DNA from: Phymatolithon calcareum
Taxonomy: Eukaryota; Rhodophyta; Florideophyceae; Hapalidiales
Direction: 5' to 3'
Length of the DNA: 64,000 nt
Assembly: GCA_977006965.1 (NCBI GenBank)
Contig: OZ345380.1
Span: forward strand, 1,612,001 to 1,676,000
Shown: positions 21,892 to 32,100 of the stretch, one piece after another
Layout: every line of letters begins with the position of its first letter
Position numbering within the stretch: the stretch's first letter is position 1
Position numbers and translations under genes: made by a program
Notes under the pieces: model-generated
What the model was told of the DNA's origin: nothing
Database searches by the model: none
The model's input: only the letters and a program-made list of their open reading frames with translations

Positions 21892-22530
21892 ATGCTCACT
21901 TTACACGCTAAGACGCCCCCAAAACATCGCCTCTTGCTCTTTGCCAATCCCTTGTCCCTTCCGGGCAGGGTTCTATGTAGCGGCTCATCGTCCACCCCCG
22001 CACTGCGCGATCCGGTTCTTTGCACCGCGCACCGACCACGGCAAGCATCTGCACGCGCTGCGGCCGCCGCAGCCCTGGCCGCTGCACTGCTCTCACTTCC
22101 AGGCGCCGCACACGCCATAAGCGGCGGCGGGAAGGACTTTGCAAGTCGCAATTTCGCAGGTGCCGATTTCTCTCACGGTGATTACGTCGGCAAGGATTTT
22201 TCTGGCGGTGGATTTCGCGGCGCCACTTTCGCGGGAAGCAATCTGCGTGAGGCCCGATTCTTCAAGGCAGAACTTCGAGAAGCTGACCTTTCAGATACAG
22301 ATCTTTCATTCGCCACCATTGAAAGTGCCGTGCTGAGAGAGACAAGCCTTCATAACGCTGTGCTTGCAGGTGCTTATATTTCGGATTCCGTGCTTGAGGC
22401 CGCGGATATTGAGGGTGCTGACTTCTCGGACGCACTCATCAGCCCGCAGACTACAGTTATAAAACTTTGCGACCGGGCGGATGCAAAGGGCGTCAACCCA
22501 GTCACGAAGGTCGGAACAAGAGAGAGGTAG
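21892..22530 (+). CDS. Thylakoid-lumen pentapeptide-repeat protein
   Basis: 212 residues. The N-terminal ~75 form a bipartite plastid presequence: a Ser/Arg/Pro-rich transit part, then RQASARAAAAAALAAALL and an A-H-A lumenal cleavage site before ISGGGKDF. The mature part is right-handed quadrilateral helix repeats of the A(D/N)LXX type: ASRNFAGADFSHGDYVGKDF, GATFAGSNLREARF, AELREADLSDTDLS, then AVLAGAYISDSVLEAADIEG. It ends with the CDRADAKGVNP-type tail seen in plant and cyanobacterial lumen pentapeptide proteins such as TL17. The twin-Arg signal is not obvious. A structural or protein-binding role is known for the family; the exact function is not. Confidence 0.9.
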   Translation: MLTLHAKTPPKHRLLLFANPLSLPGRVLCSGSSSTPALRDPVLCTAHRPRQASARAAAAAALAAALLSLPGAAHAISGGGKDFASRNFAGADFSHGDYVGKDFSGGGFRGATFAGSNLREARFFKAELREADLSDTDLSFATIESAVLRETSLHNAVLAGAYISDSVLEAADIEGADFSDALISPQTTVIKLCDRADAKGVNPVTKVGTRER

Positions 22531-22964
22531 GTTGTCGTGCGCGCGACGCAGGTGCAATGAGTGCAGAGGGTTTATGCAGGTTCTAACATTGTTTTTCTTT
22601 CCGTGGTATTTGTGCGCTGCTCAGCTTAATGTGCGTGGATTAATCCGGTTTCTCTGAGAGAGCCATGCATTCGCAATGTTGAGTTGACTGTGATGCGGCG
22701 TTGCGGACACCTAAGTTCAAGTCCTCTTTGGCACTCATTAAGCTGAATCGAACGACAGCGCTGAGATGGCATAGGTGTGCTCACGAGCAAAGCTTTCTTG
22801 AACGAAACTTACTTGTGGAGTTAAGTACAAAACAAGGCCTCCTTACAGCACCGTCGGCACATCTGTCACGAATATAAAAAGATCCAGTTTTGAGATCTGT
22901 TTTATCCATACTGCAATCTTGCCCACCACCTCAACATCAACCGCGTATTTCGTCCTCCCGAACC

Positions 22965-23585
22965 ATGCTTGTCGCTCATCTCCCGCACCTCGCCACGAAG
23001 AGGATCGTGTTGGCAAGCCAATCGCCGCGACGGCGCGAGATCCTAACTCTAATGGGACTCTCCAAGTTCGCGGTGACGCCGTCAGCATTCGACGAATCCA
23101 CCCTAGACAAATCCGCCTTCCCTACCGCCGAGGAGTACGTGCAGGCAAGCGCAGCCGCAAAGATGCGCGAAGTGGCAGCACGAGCCGCAAATGCAGATCT
23201 CGTGCTCGGAGCGGACACGGTGGTTATTGTGGACGGAAGCATTTTGGAAAAACCGCCGTCTGAGGGTGCAGCTGTAGAAATGCTGCGCACAATTTCGGGA
23301 CGTTCGCATTCCGTCGCCACTGGTGTGGCTATCCGGACGCGTAATGGACGTGAGGTGGTATTCGCGGAAGTTTCACAGGTTTCGTTTGCGCCGCTTGACG
23401 ATGAAGCTATTGCTGCTTATGTGAAAAGTGGAGAACCACTGGATAAGGCTGGTGCTTATGGGATACAGGGACTTGGTGGAGCATTTGTTGAGCGCATTCA
23501 TGGATGCTTCTTTAATGTCATGGGACTTCCCATGCACCGTGTAGCGAAGGAGGTAGCAAAGCTTGTCGAGAGCGGGGAGATATAG
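22965..23585 (+). CDS. Maf-family nucleotide pyrophosphatase
   Basis: 206 residues from the ATG at 22965. The frame is open 25 codons upstream, but the family motif starts right after this ATG. Family motifs in order: IVLASQSPRRREIL (nucleotide-binding N-terminus), DESTLDKSAFPTAEEYV, DLVLGADTVVIVDGSILEKP (catalytic Asp), ISGRSHSVATGVAI, then GEPLDKAGAYGIQGLGGAFV and GCFFNVMGLPMHRV. Maf proteins hydrolyse dTTP/UTP or modified nucleotides to monophosphate plus pyrophosphate; this one has the dTTP/UTP-type SPRR and AGAYGIQG signatures. Length fits the family (about 190-210) and no targeting peptide is evident. Confidence 0.95.
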   Translation: MLVAHLPHLATKRIVLASQSPRRREILTLMGLSKFAVTPSAFDESTLDKSAFPTAEEYVQASAAAKMREVAARAANADLVLGADTVVIVDGSILEKPPSEGAAVEMLRTISGRSHSVATGVAIRTRNGREVVFAEVSQVSFAPLDDEAIAAYVKSGEPLDKAGAYGIQGLGGAFVERIHGCFFNVMGLPMHRVAKEVAKLVESGEI

Positions 23586-23950
23586 GGTTTGTGCTTTCGC
23601 TGCACTGTGGTAAAATATAATCCTCAACAGAAATTATGTTTTTCTCCACGACATTTTCGAGCCGGCAAGGCTGTGGTTATTCACGACAAAGCAGAAGCCT
23701 GCAGCATCCTTCAAGAAGACTGCTTGTCTTATTAGTGTTCAGCTATGGGCCATGCACAAGACCTCGCAATTGACACATTTGTCGAAAAAATAGAAAAAGA
23801 TAAATATTTTTAGGAAAATCAAAAGTTCACTTTACTGTAATTTATATCTTACAGATCGTGATCCATTCAGTATGGGCCCCGCCGGCGGACGAATGTTCTG
23901 GAGCTCCGTTGTGCTCCATAAATACCCCTCAACCCCCACAGGGACTGTGC

Positions 23951-24322
23951 ATGGCGGAAAAGAACCAGTCCTTCAGACATCTGTTCAGTTTCGGAGGCGC
24001 TGGTCCCGCTAACCAAGAATCTACCAAGGCTGACGTCGTCGCGCCAACGCCGGAGCCTCCGTTCATTCCGAGTCCAGTTCAGCACGAAACACACCAAGAG
24101 AAAACGCGAGATGACGACATAAGTGATCCTGAAGATTGTCCGAAAGACATTTTGAACAAGGCACAGAGTTTCTGTAGACAGGGCAGAGATCTCGAGGAGC
24201 TTCGCGCCGAATGGTTTGAAGAAGGGCGGCGGGAGCGCCTCAAGTTCGAGTTTAAGATGAGCCGAAAAAGAAGAGCCAGAGGTCGGCAGCTTGGAAGCAA
24301 GCAATCCGGCAAGTTGGGTTGA
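23951..24322 (+). CDS. Small hypothetical protein with basic C-terminus
   Basis: 123 residues from the ATG at 23951; the frame continues 31 codons upstream with another ATG at 23858. The middle is Pro/acid-rich and probably disordered. The C-terminus is a charged helix, LEELRAEWFEEGRRERLKFE followed by KMSRKRRARGRQ, that resembles nuclear or nucleolar basic tails. No known domain recognised. Codon structure is coherent, but the short length keeps confidence moderate. Confidence 0.5.
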   Translation: MAEKNQSFRHLFSFGGAGPANQESTKADVVAPTPEPPFIPSPVQHETHQEKTRDDDISDPEDCPKDILNKAQSFCRQGRDLEELRAEWFEEGRRERLKFEFKMSRKRRARGRQLGSKQSGKLG

Positions 24323-24439
24323 TGACCTATTGCTGTTGCATCACACTATCTGAATCGCTCTAAAAATTTTGAGCCTGTTGGCCACATGTTCCTGCAAGCT
24401 ACAACCTCGGAATAATGCGAAGCGGGGCGTCGAGTACTT

Positions 24440-24890
24440 GTACGCCCGATAAAGATCGCAAGGTAAGCTACAGAACTCAATGGCTTTTGGCGAGATCACG
24501 ATGAGGATGAGCTTATACACATTCGCAGTAATCCCTTGAGATCTCCTTGGTTGCCACCTTGTCGAGATCCATGACGGTCACGAATTCCTTGGATGTCTGA
24601 GTGATCTCCGTCTACTGCCCACGGTCTTTGGTCTTCCAGTCACAAACTAACCTCGTTCGCCTTTCGTCTATGTCTGCTGGAATGCGAAGATCAGGTCGCA
24701 GGGCACTACATTCATCTTTCCGGCATTCTTGAAGTGTCTGTCAGTACGGAACAAGATAGTCTATGCACAGAAATTGTTGCACACTCCACTCGTCCACCTC
24801 TCGTCGCGCGTTTTCAGGGCGCGGACTTTTCCATGACATAAGTTTTGTGGCGGAAGCACTTGCTGAAGGGTTCCGTTTTGCCTTGCACAT
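24440..24890 (-). pseudogene. Decayed coding region upstream of the membrane-protein 3' end
   Basis: On the minus strand, coding-like blocks appear in alternating frames: GFPNVQGKTEPFSKCFRHK, then a frameshift, LKTRDERWTSGVCNNFC, a stop, TILFRTDRHFKNAGKMNVVP and CDLIFAFQQT, a stop, and so on. The runs look like a real former protein of at least 120 residues. The family is not recognised. No intron solution was found that restores one frame, so a pseudogene is preferred. Confidence 0.35.
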
Positions 24891-24984
24891 TTGGGAATCC
24901 ATTCGATGCGCAATAAACGAAAATGCTTAATTTTACCATGCTTAGCAGAGTTTGTGACTCTTCTCTACTATAGCGCCGCCTCCC

Positions 24985-26694
24985 CTAGACGAATACTGTT
25001 CGATATTCGTCTTCGTCCCCATCACCAGGACGAAGTTTGTTCTTGAATGCCTCAAACTCATCATCGTTCGTGAGAGAAAATTCCTCTTTGATCACGTTAG
25101 GATCGGATAGGGCGTCCATGAAATTCCACTGGTCGGTGTCTGCATCGTATGTGAATTCGTCCTCCTCCAGTGTTTCAAAAAATTGAGTAAATGGCATATT
25201 CTTCTGCTCCTCCGAAAGCGGTCGCGCCCACGTTGCGAGACTGTCAAATCGAATCTTATCAAACGAGCGATTGTCGTTTGGGAGCATATATTCTGTTCTT
25301 GATGGCATCCATTCCTTGGCATTTTTCTGTTCCATGAGTCCTTTTTCACTTTCCAAAAGGTCTAGAATGGCAGGTCTTTCTTCACTGACAACCAACGCAG
25401 AATCACGCCCGAGAAGCCCTTCAACTTGCTGTAGAAGCATCACTGACGATGGGTAATAAGATTCGACACCAGGTGGTGCAGTCGAAACGAAACGTCGAGA
25501 CCCAGTCATCACGCTATCGTCGTAGAATCCAAGCCGTGTAAGAAGTTGTGCGAACAAAGTTCGAATCTCTCTGTGGTCTCGTGTTTGCAGAAAATCAGTC
25601 GCCACGCACACGACATGCAACCCATAAAAGAAGCATGCGCCATAGCATAGAGCAACTGCAAATTGCAAACCACCCACATCGCGCAACAACGACAACGCAA
25701 CGGGAAATTGATGTCCAAGAAAGAGTCTTATTGGTACCGAATTGTTACACATAAAGTAGAAGAAATCGTTCTTGCTTGAGCTTGACAAGACCAGAAGGCG
25801 GAGAACACTTCCGAAAGCGCATACCATTAAAGTTGCCAACAACCGCCACGCCTTAAAAAATTGGGCCTCTTTTGCATCAGAACGCTCGATATCACTACGA
25901 AGGTCCTTCCAGAGCCACAGTGACATGGGGATTGGAACACAACGAACAATAGCTGAAGACAATAGCGCAGCGCGGACTGCGCCAGTGCTGGCCAACACTG
26001 TCGCTGGAAACAGGAGCAATGTGCTGCACAAGAATATCGCCAGACTTCGTAAGATTGCATCTCTTCCATTTTCTCTGCCTTTCACCATCGCCAAGAGAAT
26101 AAGGGGTATAATGCAACCCAAAGAGACGGTCGCCCAGAAGTCGACTGTTATCGCAGCACCAGCCATTGTGGCAACTGAGTACTTGGACAATGCGTGCCTA
26201 ATTAGTTCTCGGCAAACGGCGTACATCGCGACTCCCGAGACGATGATGAAAAAAAGGTTCGGCGACCAAGGTCGATTTTTTATGTACGCCCAAGAGTAGA
26301 ATTTGTGATTGTTCACGTCGAATTCGAGGGGCACTTTGTTCAATGCATCTTCCAGTAGCGAGATTTCGGGAATAACGGCGCGCAACTTGTTCACGAATTC
26401 TTCGGAGACAGGTTGGGGTGGATTCATTGTAATCTTCGCTCTGCGGCGAAGCTCAAGGTCGTCGAGCTTTTTGACGAAGTCCGGAATTTCGTCGAATGGC
26501 AGAGTAGCCATGCGCGGTCGACATCGTTTAGATACGCACTTTTTCTCGCGCCTTTGGCAAAGCCGTGATTTTCCTCCAGATGCGCGCAGCTTGGAATCCC
26601 CTGCGAGGAACCAAGAAGAAGATGCAAATGCATTGGCCATGACTAGCGGCAAAGAATGTTCAGTGTTGACACTTCGCTGAAGTAACAGCTTCAT
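24985..26694 (-). CDS. Multi-pass membrane protein, probably plastid-targeted
   Basis: 569 residues from the first ATG at 26694; another ATG at 26640 gives 551. The N-terminus (MANAFASSSWFLAGDSKLRA and a following Arg/Lys/Cys-rich stretch) looks like a plastid transit peptide. A soluble helical segment (FDEIPDFVKKLDDLELRRRA, VNKLRAVIPEISLLEDALNK) precedes about six to eight hydrophobic segments, for example NLFFIIVSGVAMYAVC, TVSLGCIIPLILLAMV and RSLAIFLCSTLLLFPATVL. The C-terminal ~190 residues are soluble and acidic. The family is not recognised. No conserved transporter motif is evident, so transport is not claimed. Intact over its length with no intron. Confidence 0.8.
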   Translation of the reverse strand: MKLLLQRSVNTEHSLPLVMANAFASSSWFLAGDSKLRASGGKSRLCQRREKKCVSKRCRPRMATLPFDEIPDFVKKLDDLELRRRAKITMNPPQPVSEEFVNKLRAVIPEISLLEDALNKVPLEFDVNNHKFYSWAYIKNRPWSPNLFFIIVSGVAMYAVCRELIRHALSKYSVATMAGAAITVDFWATVSLGCIIPLILLAMVKGRENGRDAILRSLAIFLCSTLLLFPATVLASTGAVRAALLSSAIVRCVPIPMSLWLWKDLRSDIERSDAKEAQFFKAWRLLATLMVCAFGSVLRLLVLSSSSKNDFFYFMCNNSVPIRLFLGHQFPVALSLLRDVGGLQFAVALCYGACFFYGLHVVCVATDFLQTRDHREIRTLFAQLLTRLGFYDDSVMTGSRRFVSTAPPGVESYYPSSVMLLQQVEGLLGRDSALVVSEERPAILDLLESEKGLMEQKNAKEWMPSRTEYMLPNDNRSFDKIRFDSLATWARPLSEEQKNMPFTQFFETLEEDEFTYDADTDQWNFMDALSDPNVIKEEFSLTNDDEFEAFKNKLRPGDGDEDEYRTVFV

Positions 26695-26700
26695 CGGCAA

Positions 26701-27000
26701 CTATGGCCGGCGACCCAATCTGGGAGATTGGAATCGTCAGTCAAGGTTGCCACGTGGGATATTTGAATGACTTGTCAGCTGTGGATTGGGAGCAGGATTA
26801 CGACCGATCATGTCATGTTTATTGCCTTCGTGCACATCGTAGACCCTGCTCTCAAGGACGAGGGATCTGCACTAACCATCTTCGCAGTCAGGGTAGAGAC
26901 GAATTGCAGTGAACAAGATCCGTTTCCACTTCTTTCTGGATACACAGTAGTGTCGATGGAAATACAAAATCATTCTGTGATTTCAACATAAAATTACCCG
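26701..27000. other. Intergenic upstream of the membrane-protein gene
   Basis: Nothing coding seen. It leads into the tandem repeat near 27.0 kb. Confidence 0.5.
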
Positions 27001-27004
27001 CATT

Positions 27005-27245
27005 AATTTCCTTAAGATATCACTTATTCCTCAGCACTGGCTCCTCTGCGCTATACAGTTAAGTTACCAGGATTAGTATCTCTAACATATGCACGAATTC
27101 CTCTTCAATGACTCCCCTGCGCTCTAATACTCAACGGAAATACAAGCTCGCACATTGCCAACATAATATCTCTAAGATATACACGTAATCGTCAGCTATG
27201 GCACCCCTACGCTGTAATATCTCAACGATACTGTGCCGCTCCAAA
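27005..27245. repeat. Three diverged tandem units of about 80 bp
   Basis: The motif 'tatctctaagatatacac' and its variants recur near 27011, 27081 and 27168, each followed by 'gctcctctgcgct'-like sequence. Divergence between units is high. Confidence 0.5.
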
Positions 27246-27301
27246 AGCATAGCTCAGGTTGTGCTCCAAGAAATTCTCTCGTGGACTCGAACTTACAATT
27301 A

Positions 27302-27710
27302 TTACGATTTCAAATTTTTGAAAGTAGGACTCCTTGCAGATCTGCCATTCGCATGTAGATGTGGATGAGCGAAGCATTTCGAATTTCGAAATCCACAGAA
27401 GCCCGGCAAACTTTGTAAAATGTCGTGGAAATCATGTTCACTGATGACCACTTCAATTTGTTCGAGCGGCTGCTCTCCACCAGCCAAATCAGACAAGAAA
27501 TAGGACCATGCATTTAAAATCATGGCCAAGACATCATCTCTTTGCTCCTATTCCATCGATAGTTCACTCTGTGTCGTCTAAACTTCTCCCAAAAGCTCCC
27601 TGAAAACATTGCATTCTCTTGATGTAATCGACCAAATCTCCAGTGCACTTTCCGATACCGCCATGTAGCCATAATTTTGTGCCGCGTCAAAATCCAACAA
27701 AGCCACGTCA
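27302..27710 (-). pseudogene. Exon-like or decayed coding fragment
   Basis: On the minus strand, VALLDFDAAQNYGYMAVSES, then IWSITSRECNVFRELLGEV, ends in a stop. It is followed, after a short gap with a second stop, by an open run RDDVLAMILNAWSYFLSDLA, EQPLEQIEVVISEHDFHDIL. Composition is convincingly protein-like. No start, splice pair or family could be fixed, so it may be a dead gene or part of an intron-containing one. Confidence 0.35.
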
Positions 27711-27781
27711 ACTAGTCATCTCATGACCTGGTTCGGGTTCGGAAACTTTGTAAACAACCGGTGTCGTCTTGCAGAAAAGTC

Positions 27782-27788
27782 TATAAAA
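27782..27788 (+). promoter_or_regulatory. TATA box of the bZIP gene
   Basis: TATAAAA lies about 150 bp upstream of the ATG at 27936, a normal position if the 5' leader is about 120 nt. Confidence 0.5.
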
Positions 27789-27935
27789 TGCCGTTCAGAC
27801 CTACGCTTTTACATGCAAATCCCATTTCACGGACTTTTCTAGGCCGTCTATCCATTTCCTGCAAACTCGTTCGAGCCGTCCAGCTTCATCTCTCATTTCG
27901 TAACTTCCTTCTTGTCACGACCGCTTCCGCATTCA

Positions 27936-28925
27936 ATGGACAACATAGTGGTATTTCAAGACCAAGAGATCTCTCAAGGTATACCCACAGAGATTCTTCG
28001 ACTCGAGGACTACGAGGCCCCGAGCCTCCCCGCAGATTTCTTCGACGCCTGTTTCGATGGCGACAACGCCATCGACTTTCCGCCCGATTTCACAGCGCTG
28101 AACTCCGGTTTCGTCGCACCTGACAGTCTTGCTCCTTCACAGAAACCAACAGTCATGAAGGACCTTGCCGATTCAACTTCTCCGCGAGGGATTGACAATT
28201 GGAACGGCCCCACGCAGCACTTCACAGGAAGGCTGCAGCTTCAGAATGTGGCAACAGGTGACACATTGAAGTCCGGCCCTGCAACTGCCTCCTTTAAAGC
28301 TGACAACATCAATATTTTGACGGGTGAGCCCCATGCCAACAATGCCATTTCCTCCCATTGTGCAGACAGTTTTTCGCACCATGTAACTCAGAGCACTTGG
28401 AACGACGTTCATTCATATTCGCAGAACTGGCAGGATATACCCAATGCGCAAATTGAGGCTGTCGCCGGCAGTATTCGTAATCCCGTGCCTTCGAAATCCG
28501 CCGCACGTGTCACTCTTCCCCCGTCAGGCAGTGCTATTTCTAAGGGACAGAGCAGAGGTGTCCGTGGTAAGCGAAGGACGAGCGGTAATAGCACACCGGC
28601 GAAGGGCAAGGGATCGAGCGGTAAGAGTGGAACGAAGAAATTGCCTAACGTGAACAAGAAGGCGAAGCACGTTAAGACGGCGACGAAGACCCTCAGTGAG
28701 GAGGAACAGAAGAGAATTCGCCGTGTGAAGAATCGTGTTAGTGTGGAGAAATGCCGCAATAAGCAGCGTATGCGCGTGGAGGCATTGCAGAAGGAGAAGG
28801 AAAATTTGACCAACGAGAATATGTTGCTGCGTAAAGCGACCGATCGTGTACGCCAGTCAATGAGTACTGTACTGTCTCAGGTTGCTGCCTTGTCTGGCGT
28901 GAATTGTCGAGTGCAACTGACTTAA
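27936..28925 (+). CDS. bZIP transcription factor
   Basis: 329 residues from ATG 27936. The N-terminal two thirds are acidic, then Ser/Thr/Gln-rich and probably activating. A Lys/Gly-rich stretch (about 205-250) leads into the bZIP at the C-terminus: RRVKNRVSVEKCRNKQRMR with the invariant N-x7-R, then a heptad zipper (LQKEKENLTNENMLL, followed by VRQSMSTVLSQVAAL). Only three to four heptads follow the basic region. Expected to bind DNA as a dimer in the nucleus. Stop codon at 28923. Confidence 0.92.
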   Translation: MDNIVVFQDQEISQGIPTEILRLEDYEAPSLPADFFDACFDGDNAIDFPPDFTALNSGFVAPDSLAPSQKPTVMKDLADSTSPRGIDNWNGPTQHFTGRLQLQNVATGDTLKSGPATASFKADNINILTGEPHANNAISSHCADSFSHHVTQSTWNDVHSYSQNWQDIPNAQIEAVAGSIRNPVPSKSAARVTLPPSGSAISKGQSRGVRGKRRTSGNSTPAKGKGSSGKSGTKKLPNVNKKAKHVKTATKTLSEEEQKRIRRVKNRVSVEKCRNKQRMRVEALQKEKENLTNENMLLRKATDRVRQSMSTVLSQVAALSGVNCRVQLT

Positions 28926-29750
28926 TTCGCTGCTCTGTGTACTGCTGGAGCCTGAAAGACATGTTTTTTGAGATGTACATTTGCAGAGTGTTCTCGTCGT
29001 TGGTCTTTGTAGAATTTAGTTGAAGTACTTCAAGTTGGGTGCGGTACCTCTAGTGTAGAAAAGCGCTCAGCGAGCAGGAGAGGAGCAAGACAATTTTCTT
29101 TTACTTTAAACAGAATACCATTTTTGTAATTCAAGTGTATTTAACTAAAATAAAACTGCACGTCTCCGGCATCTTTGCCAGGGCCTCCCAATCATAGTCA
29201 TGAACAGCATTTCGGCGGCACCTTGGGGCTAACTGTTATGCACAACACATCACCTAGGAAGTTGGGAATATTCTATATCAGGAAATCGACAGATGCATGG
29301 CAGGAGCCTTGTCAGTTTGTGAGACAAAACCTCACGACACCAGTGCAACAATCGTTCAAGTATTAGCACTTTTTCAGCGATTGCGAAAGCAGTTGACACA
29401 GCCGAGAATATTAAGCCTTTACTGTACTGAGAGGGAATCTGCCAGATCCACCTTTCTTGATCGAAATAAAGTCTTACAAGCCTTCTATTGTAATAAAGGA
29501 AGTTAGGAACTAAACTATTTACTACCGAAAGTACACAAGTTGGATGAGGAGGATACGATAAAGGCAAAGGAGCTGAGCGAGCGATAGGGGCCTCAATGAA
29601 GCATCACTCTGTGTATTCCCCATCACTAGAATCGCCAAGATGACAACCGCAGAATGAAACGATAGTGAATGCCGAATGTTCAAATCTTCTTAAACGGGAG
29701 CAGCTTCATTCTCGAATCAAGTCTTTCTATTGAAGAAAATGCGTCGCGTC
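28926..29750. other. Intergenic between convergent genes
   Basis: 3' regions of the bZIP gene and the minus-strand zinc-finger gene. 'Aataaaac' near 29149 could be the bZIP polyadenylation signal. No other gene seen. Confidence 0.6.
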
Positions 29751-30815
29751 TTACATTCCTTCCACCTTACTCGCGCAAAAGCCTTGTAAATTGTCCAACT
29801 CAAAAGGTCCGAAACGAGTGTCAACACCCTGCAGTGTTCCGCTTGAGGGTGATGCACACGGGAACAATTCGGAGGTGTCTCCAAGTATCGCATCCACATC
29901 TCCCTCTTCCAGAAGCAAATCCTTCCCGGCACCTCCCCCGGTAATCGAGCTAAGCGGCGGGAGAAGGGTTCCATTGAACAGCTCACAGTCCAGAGACTTC
30001 TCTGAATTGTCACCGTCACTAGTCACTGGAGACCCGGGCAGAACGTCGAAAATCTGATTATCGATGACGGCACTGGCATCGCCAGCACTGCTAGTGTTCA
30101 TGGCGGCATTCAAGGCGGCCGCAATGCTATCAAGAACGCTGGGCATCGTAGCAATGTTTTGCTTCACATTCGTAGCCAACTGTTTTCGCTTCTTGCTTGG
30201 GCCTTGATCAACACTCTGTTTAGCATATGGTACTTCCGTACCGTAGACGTCCACAACGGACACGGCACTTGCAGTAAGTGCAGTGGGTATTTTCGAACCC
30301 TTTGAGCGAGCAGAGCGAGGTCGCTTCTTTTTGGGGGTTGATTTCTTCCCAGGTGGAAGAGGTCGAGTTATTGCACCATCCTTGCCAGACATATCGCTTG
30401 CAGTTACAGTAGTCAGATCGGTCATCGATGTCTCTCCGAGAGACGCCTTCGATTTTGGTCCGGCATTGCTATCTTGAGCGACGTTGGCCACAACAATACC
30501 AGCATCCTTGCGGTTATGCCAGACTGAATGGGAGGAGAGAGAGCTACGCCACTTGAACTTCTTGTCACAGTCTGGACGAGGGCATTCGAACGGCTGTTCG
30601 CCGGTGTGCAAACGAAGATGCGCCTTCAAGTTATACTTCTTGGAGAAGAACTTGCCGCAAGCCTTGTACGGACATTTATGCGTTTCGGGGGCCTCCTCGG
30701 GCTTCGACATTGCTTCGGACGGGGACGGCAGCTTGGCGGAGGAGGAGCTTCCCATTGAAGGTGTGCACACACCCGACGAGACGTCCATATCGACAGCGAA
30801 GGCAATACAATCCAT
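29751..30815 (-). CDS. C2H2 zinc-finger transcription factor (two fingers)
   Basis: 354 residues from the first ATG of the frame (30815). The open frame continues upstream without another ATG for at least 66 codons. Two tandem C2H2 fingers near the N-terminus: HKCPYKACGKFFSKKYNLKA then HLRLH, and CPRPDCDKKFKWRSSLSSHS then VWH. Both have C-x4-C-x12-H-x3-H spacing, with the typical HTGEQPF linker between them. The rest is Ser/Thr/Ala-rich, with basic patches (KKSTPKKKRPRSARSKGSK) suiting nuclear import, and an acidic C-terminus. DNA-binding regulator; target unknown. Confidence 0.92.
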   Translation of the reverse strand: MDCIAFAVDMDVSSGVCTPSMGSSSSAKLPSPSEAMSKPEEAPETHKCPYKACGKFFSKKYNLKAHLRLHTGEQPFECPRPDCDKKFKWRSSLSSHSVWHNRKDAGIVVANVAQDSNAGPKSKASLGETSMTDLTTVTASDMSGKDGAITRPLPPGKKSTPKKKRPRSARSKGSKIPTALTASAVSVVDVYGTEVPYAKQSVDQGPSKKRKQLATNVKQNIATMPSVLDSIAAALNAAMNTSSAGDASAVIDNQIFDVLPGSPVTSDGDNSEKSLDCELFNGTLLPPLSSITGGGAGKDLLLEEGDVDAILGDTSELFPCASPSSGTLQGVDTRFGPFELDNLQGFCASKVEGM

Positions 30816-31542
30816 TGCAGTAGCACGTAGACGAAGGTCGATTGGGAAAGTTGATTGAAGCGAAAGCTTGCGCAAGGGCGAGTGTGTATCCGAGATAGAT
30901 TTTGACGATCCCGACTGATCGCGCGTAAAGTTGCAGTGCAAACCGGTAACACAACGGAGAATCGGCGCGATACGGTCAATTGACGGCTTGCTCAGTTTTG
31001 CTCGACAGCGCAATGCAAACTGGAAATAGACACGGAGAGGGGGATCGCTGGCACGGAACGGTGTGTACAGTACGAGTGAGTGTTGGAGAGGAGTGGGTTC
31101 GACGGCAAGGTGCAGAGGAATTGATGTGTTTGAGACTGAAGTGATTCAGCGACGAGTTTGGAAATGAAGCTGCGTTTTGAAGGATTGTAAGCGGTGTCTT
31201 TGTGGCTGCGGTTTTGTAGCGGAAATCATTACATCATGAGACAACTTGCGACTTATGTGGCAGGGCCACGAAAATTTACGCGCATTGACGCTCTTCACCA
31301 CTTGCAAGTGAATCCAAAAAATAAAAATAAAAATGAGAAAGGACGGAAATTGTCTCATATTTTATGTGCAGCATCACAGTACGCGAACGGAACACGTACG
31401 CGAATGGGAGAGATTTGCATACTGTATTTGCATTGCATTCTCACCAATAGACAATGTGCAATCAAATTATCATGAAAACAACATTGTGCCTTCCGCACCG
31501 TGTTTATCATACATACTGAACTCACTTCGGTCCACAATTAAA
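30816..31542. other. Upstream region of the zinc-finger gene
   Basis: Part may be 5' coding or leader, as the frame stays open to beyond 31070. No separate gene is supported. Confidence 0.4.
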
Positions 31543-31908
31543 TTATTCAATTGCGCATCTTTCCAGCCCCAAAGCTCCAGTTGGCTTCAGTCTCGTGAGG
31601 GGCCCATTGTAAGGCCGCAGTCCGCGCCCCACAAAACGTTGTACGATCCGCATCGACCGATTTCGGACACGCTTGTGTGCGCCGACGGCGACCAGCCCTT
31701 CCGTCCGCGTGAAAAATGCAAACAATTGTGCATTTTCCTCGACAGGCGCAGGGGGCCCAAGACGTCTCGGGTCAATCTTTGGACAAATATTACTTGGCGA
31801 GCTCTGTGGAGCTCCTGCAATCGTGTCATGGAGAATCTTCAACGACTGTGCATTATTATGTGCGGTGCCCCTTTCCAAAGATTTCAGTATCACTCCGTAT
31901 TGCGACAT
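31543..31908 (-). CDS. Short hypothetical ORF
   Basis: 121 residues from ATG 31908, GC-richer than the AT-rich flanks, with phrases such as SQYGVILKSLERGTAHNNAQ and QLFAFFTRTEGLVAVGAHKR. No domain recognised. Could be a fragment of a degraded gene. Confidence 0.3.
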   Translation of the reverse strand: MSQYGVILKSLERGTAHNNAQSLKILHDTIAGAPQSSPSNICPKIDPRRLGPPAPVEENAQLFAFFTRTEGLVAVGAHKRVRNRSMRIVQRFVGRGLRPYNGPLTRLKPTGALGLERCAIE

Positions 31909-32100
31909 GATGCAACGCCAGACCAGCGAGAGGCACGGCGGCCCTCCTCCGCCAAACTCGGGCAAAGAGCCGGTTACTTCTTTCCTTCAAAATCAGTCCA
32001 AAAAACCATTCCACTGGATCGCGGATCCGACCCATTAGTAGTTTCGAAAGTTTGGAACCAAGCAAGCTTTGAATTTCTATTCAAAAATTATAGTTTTTGA

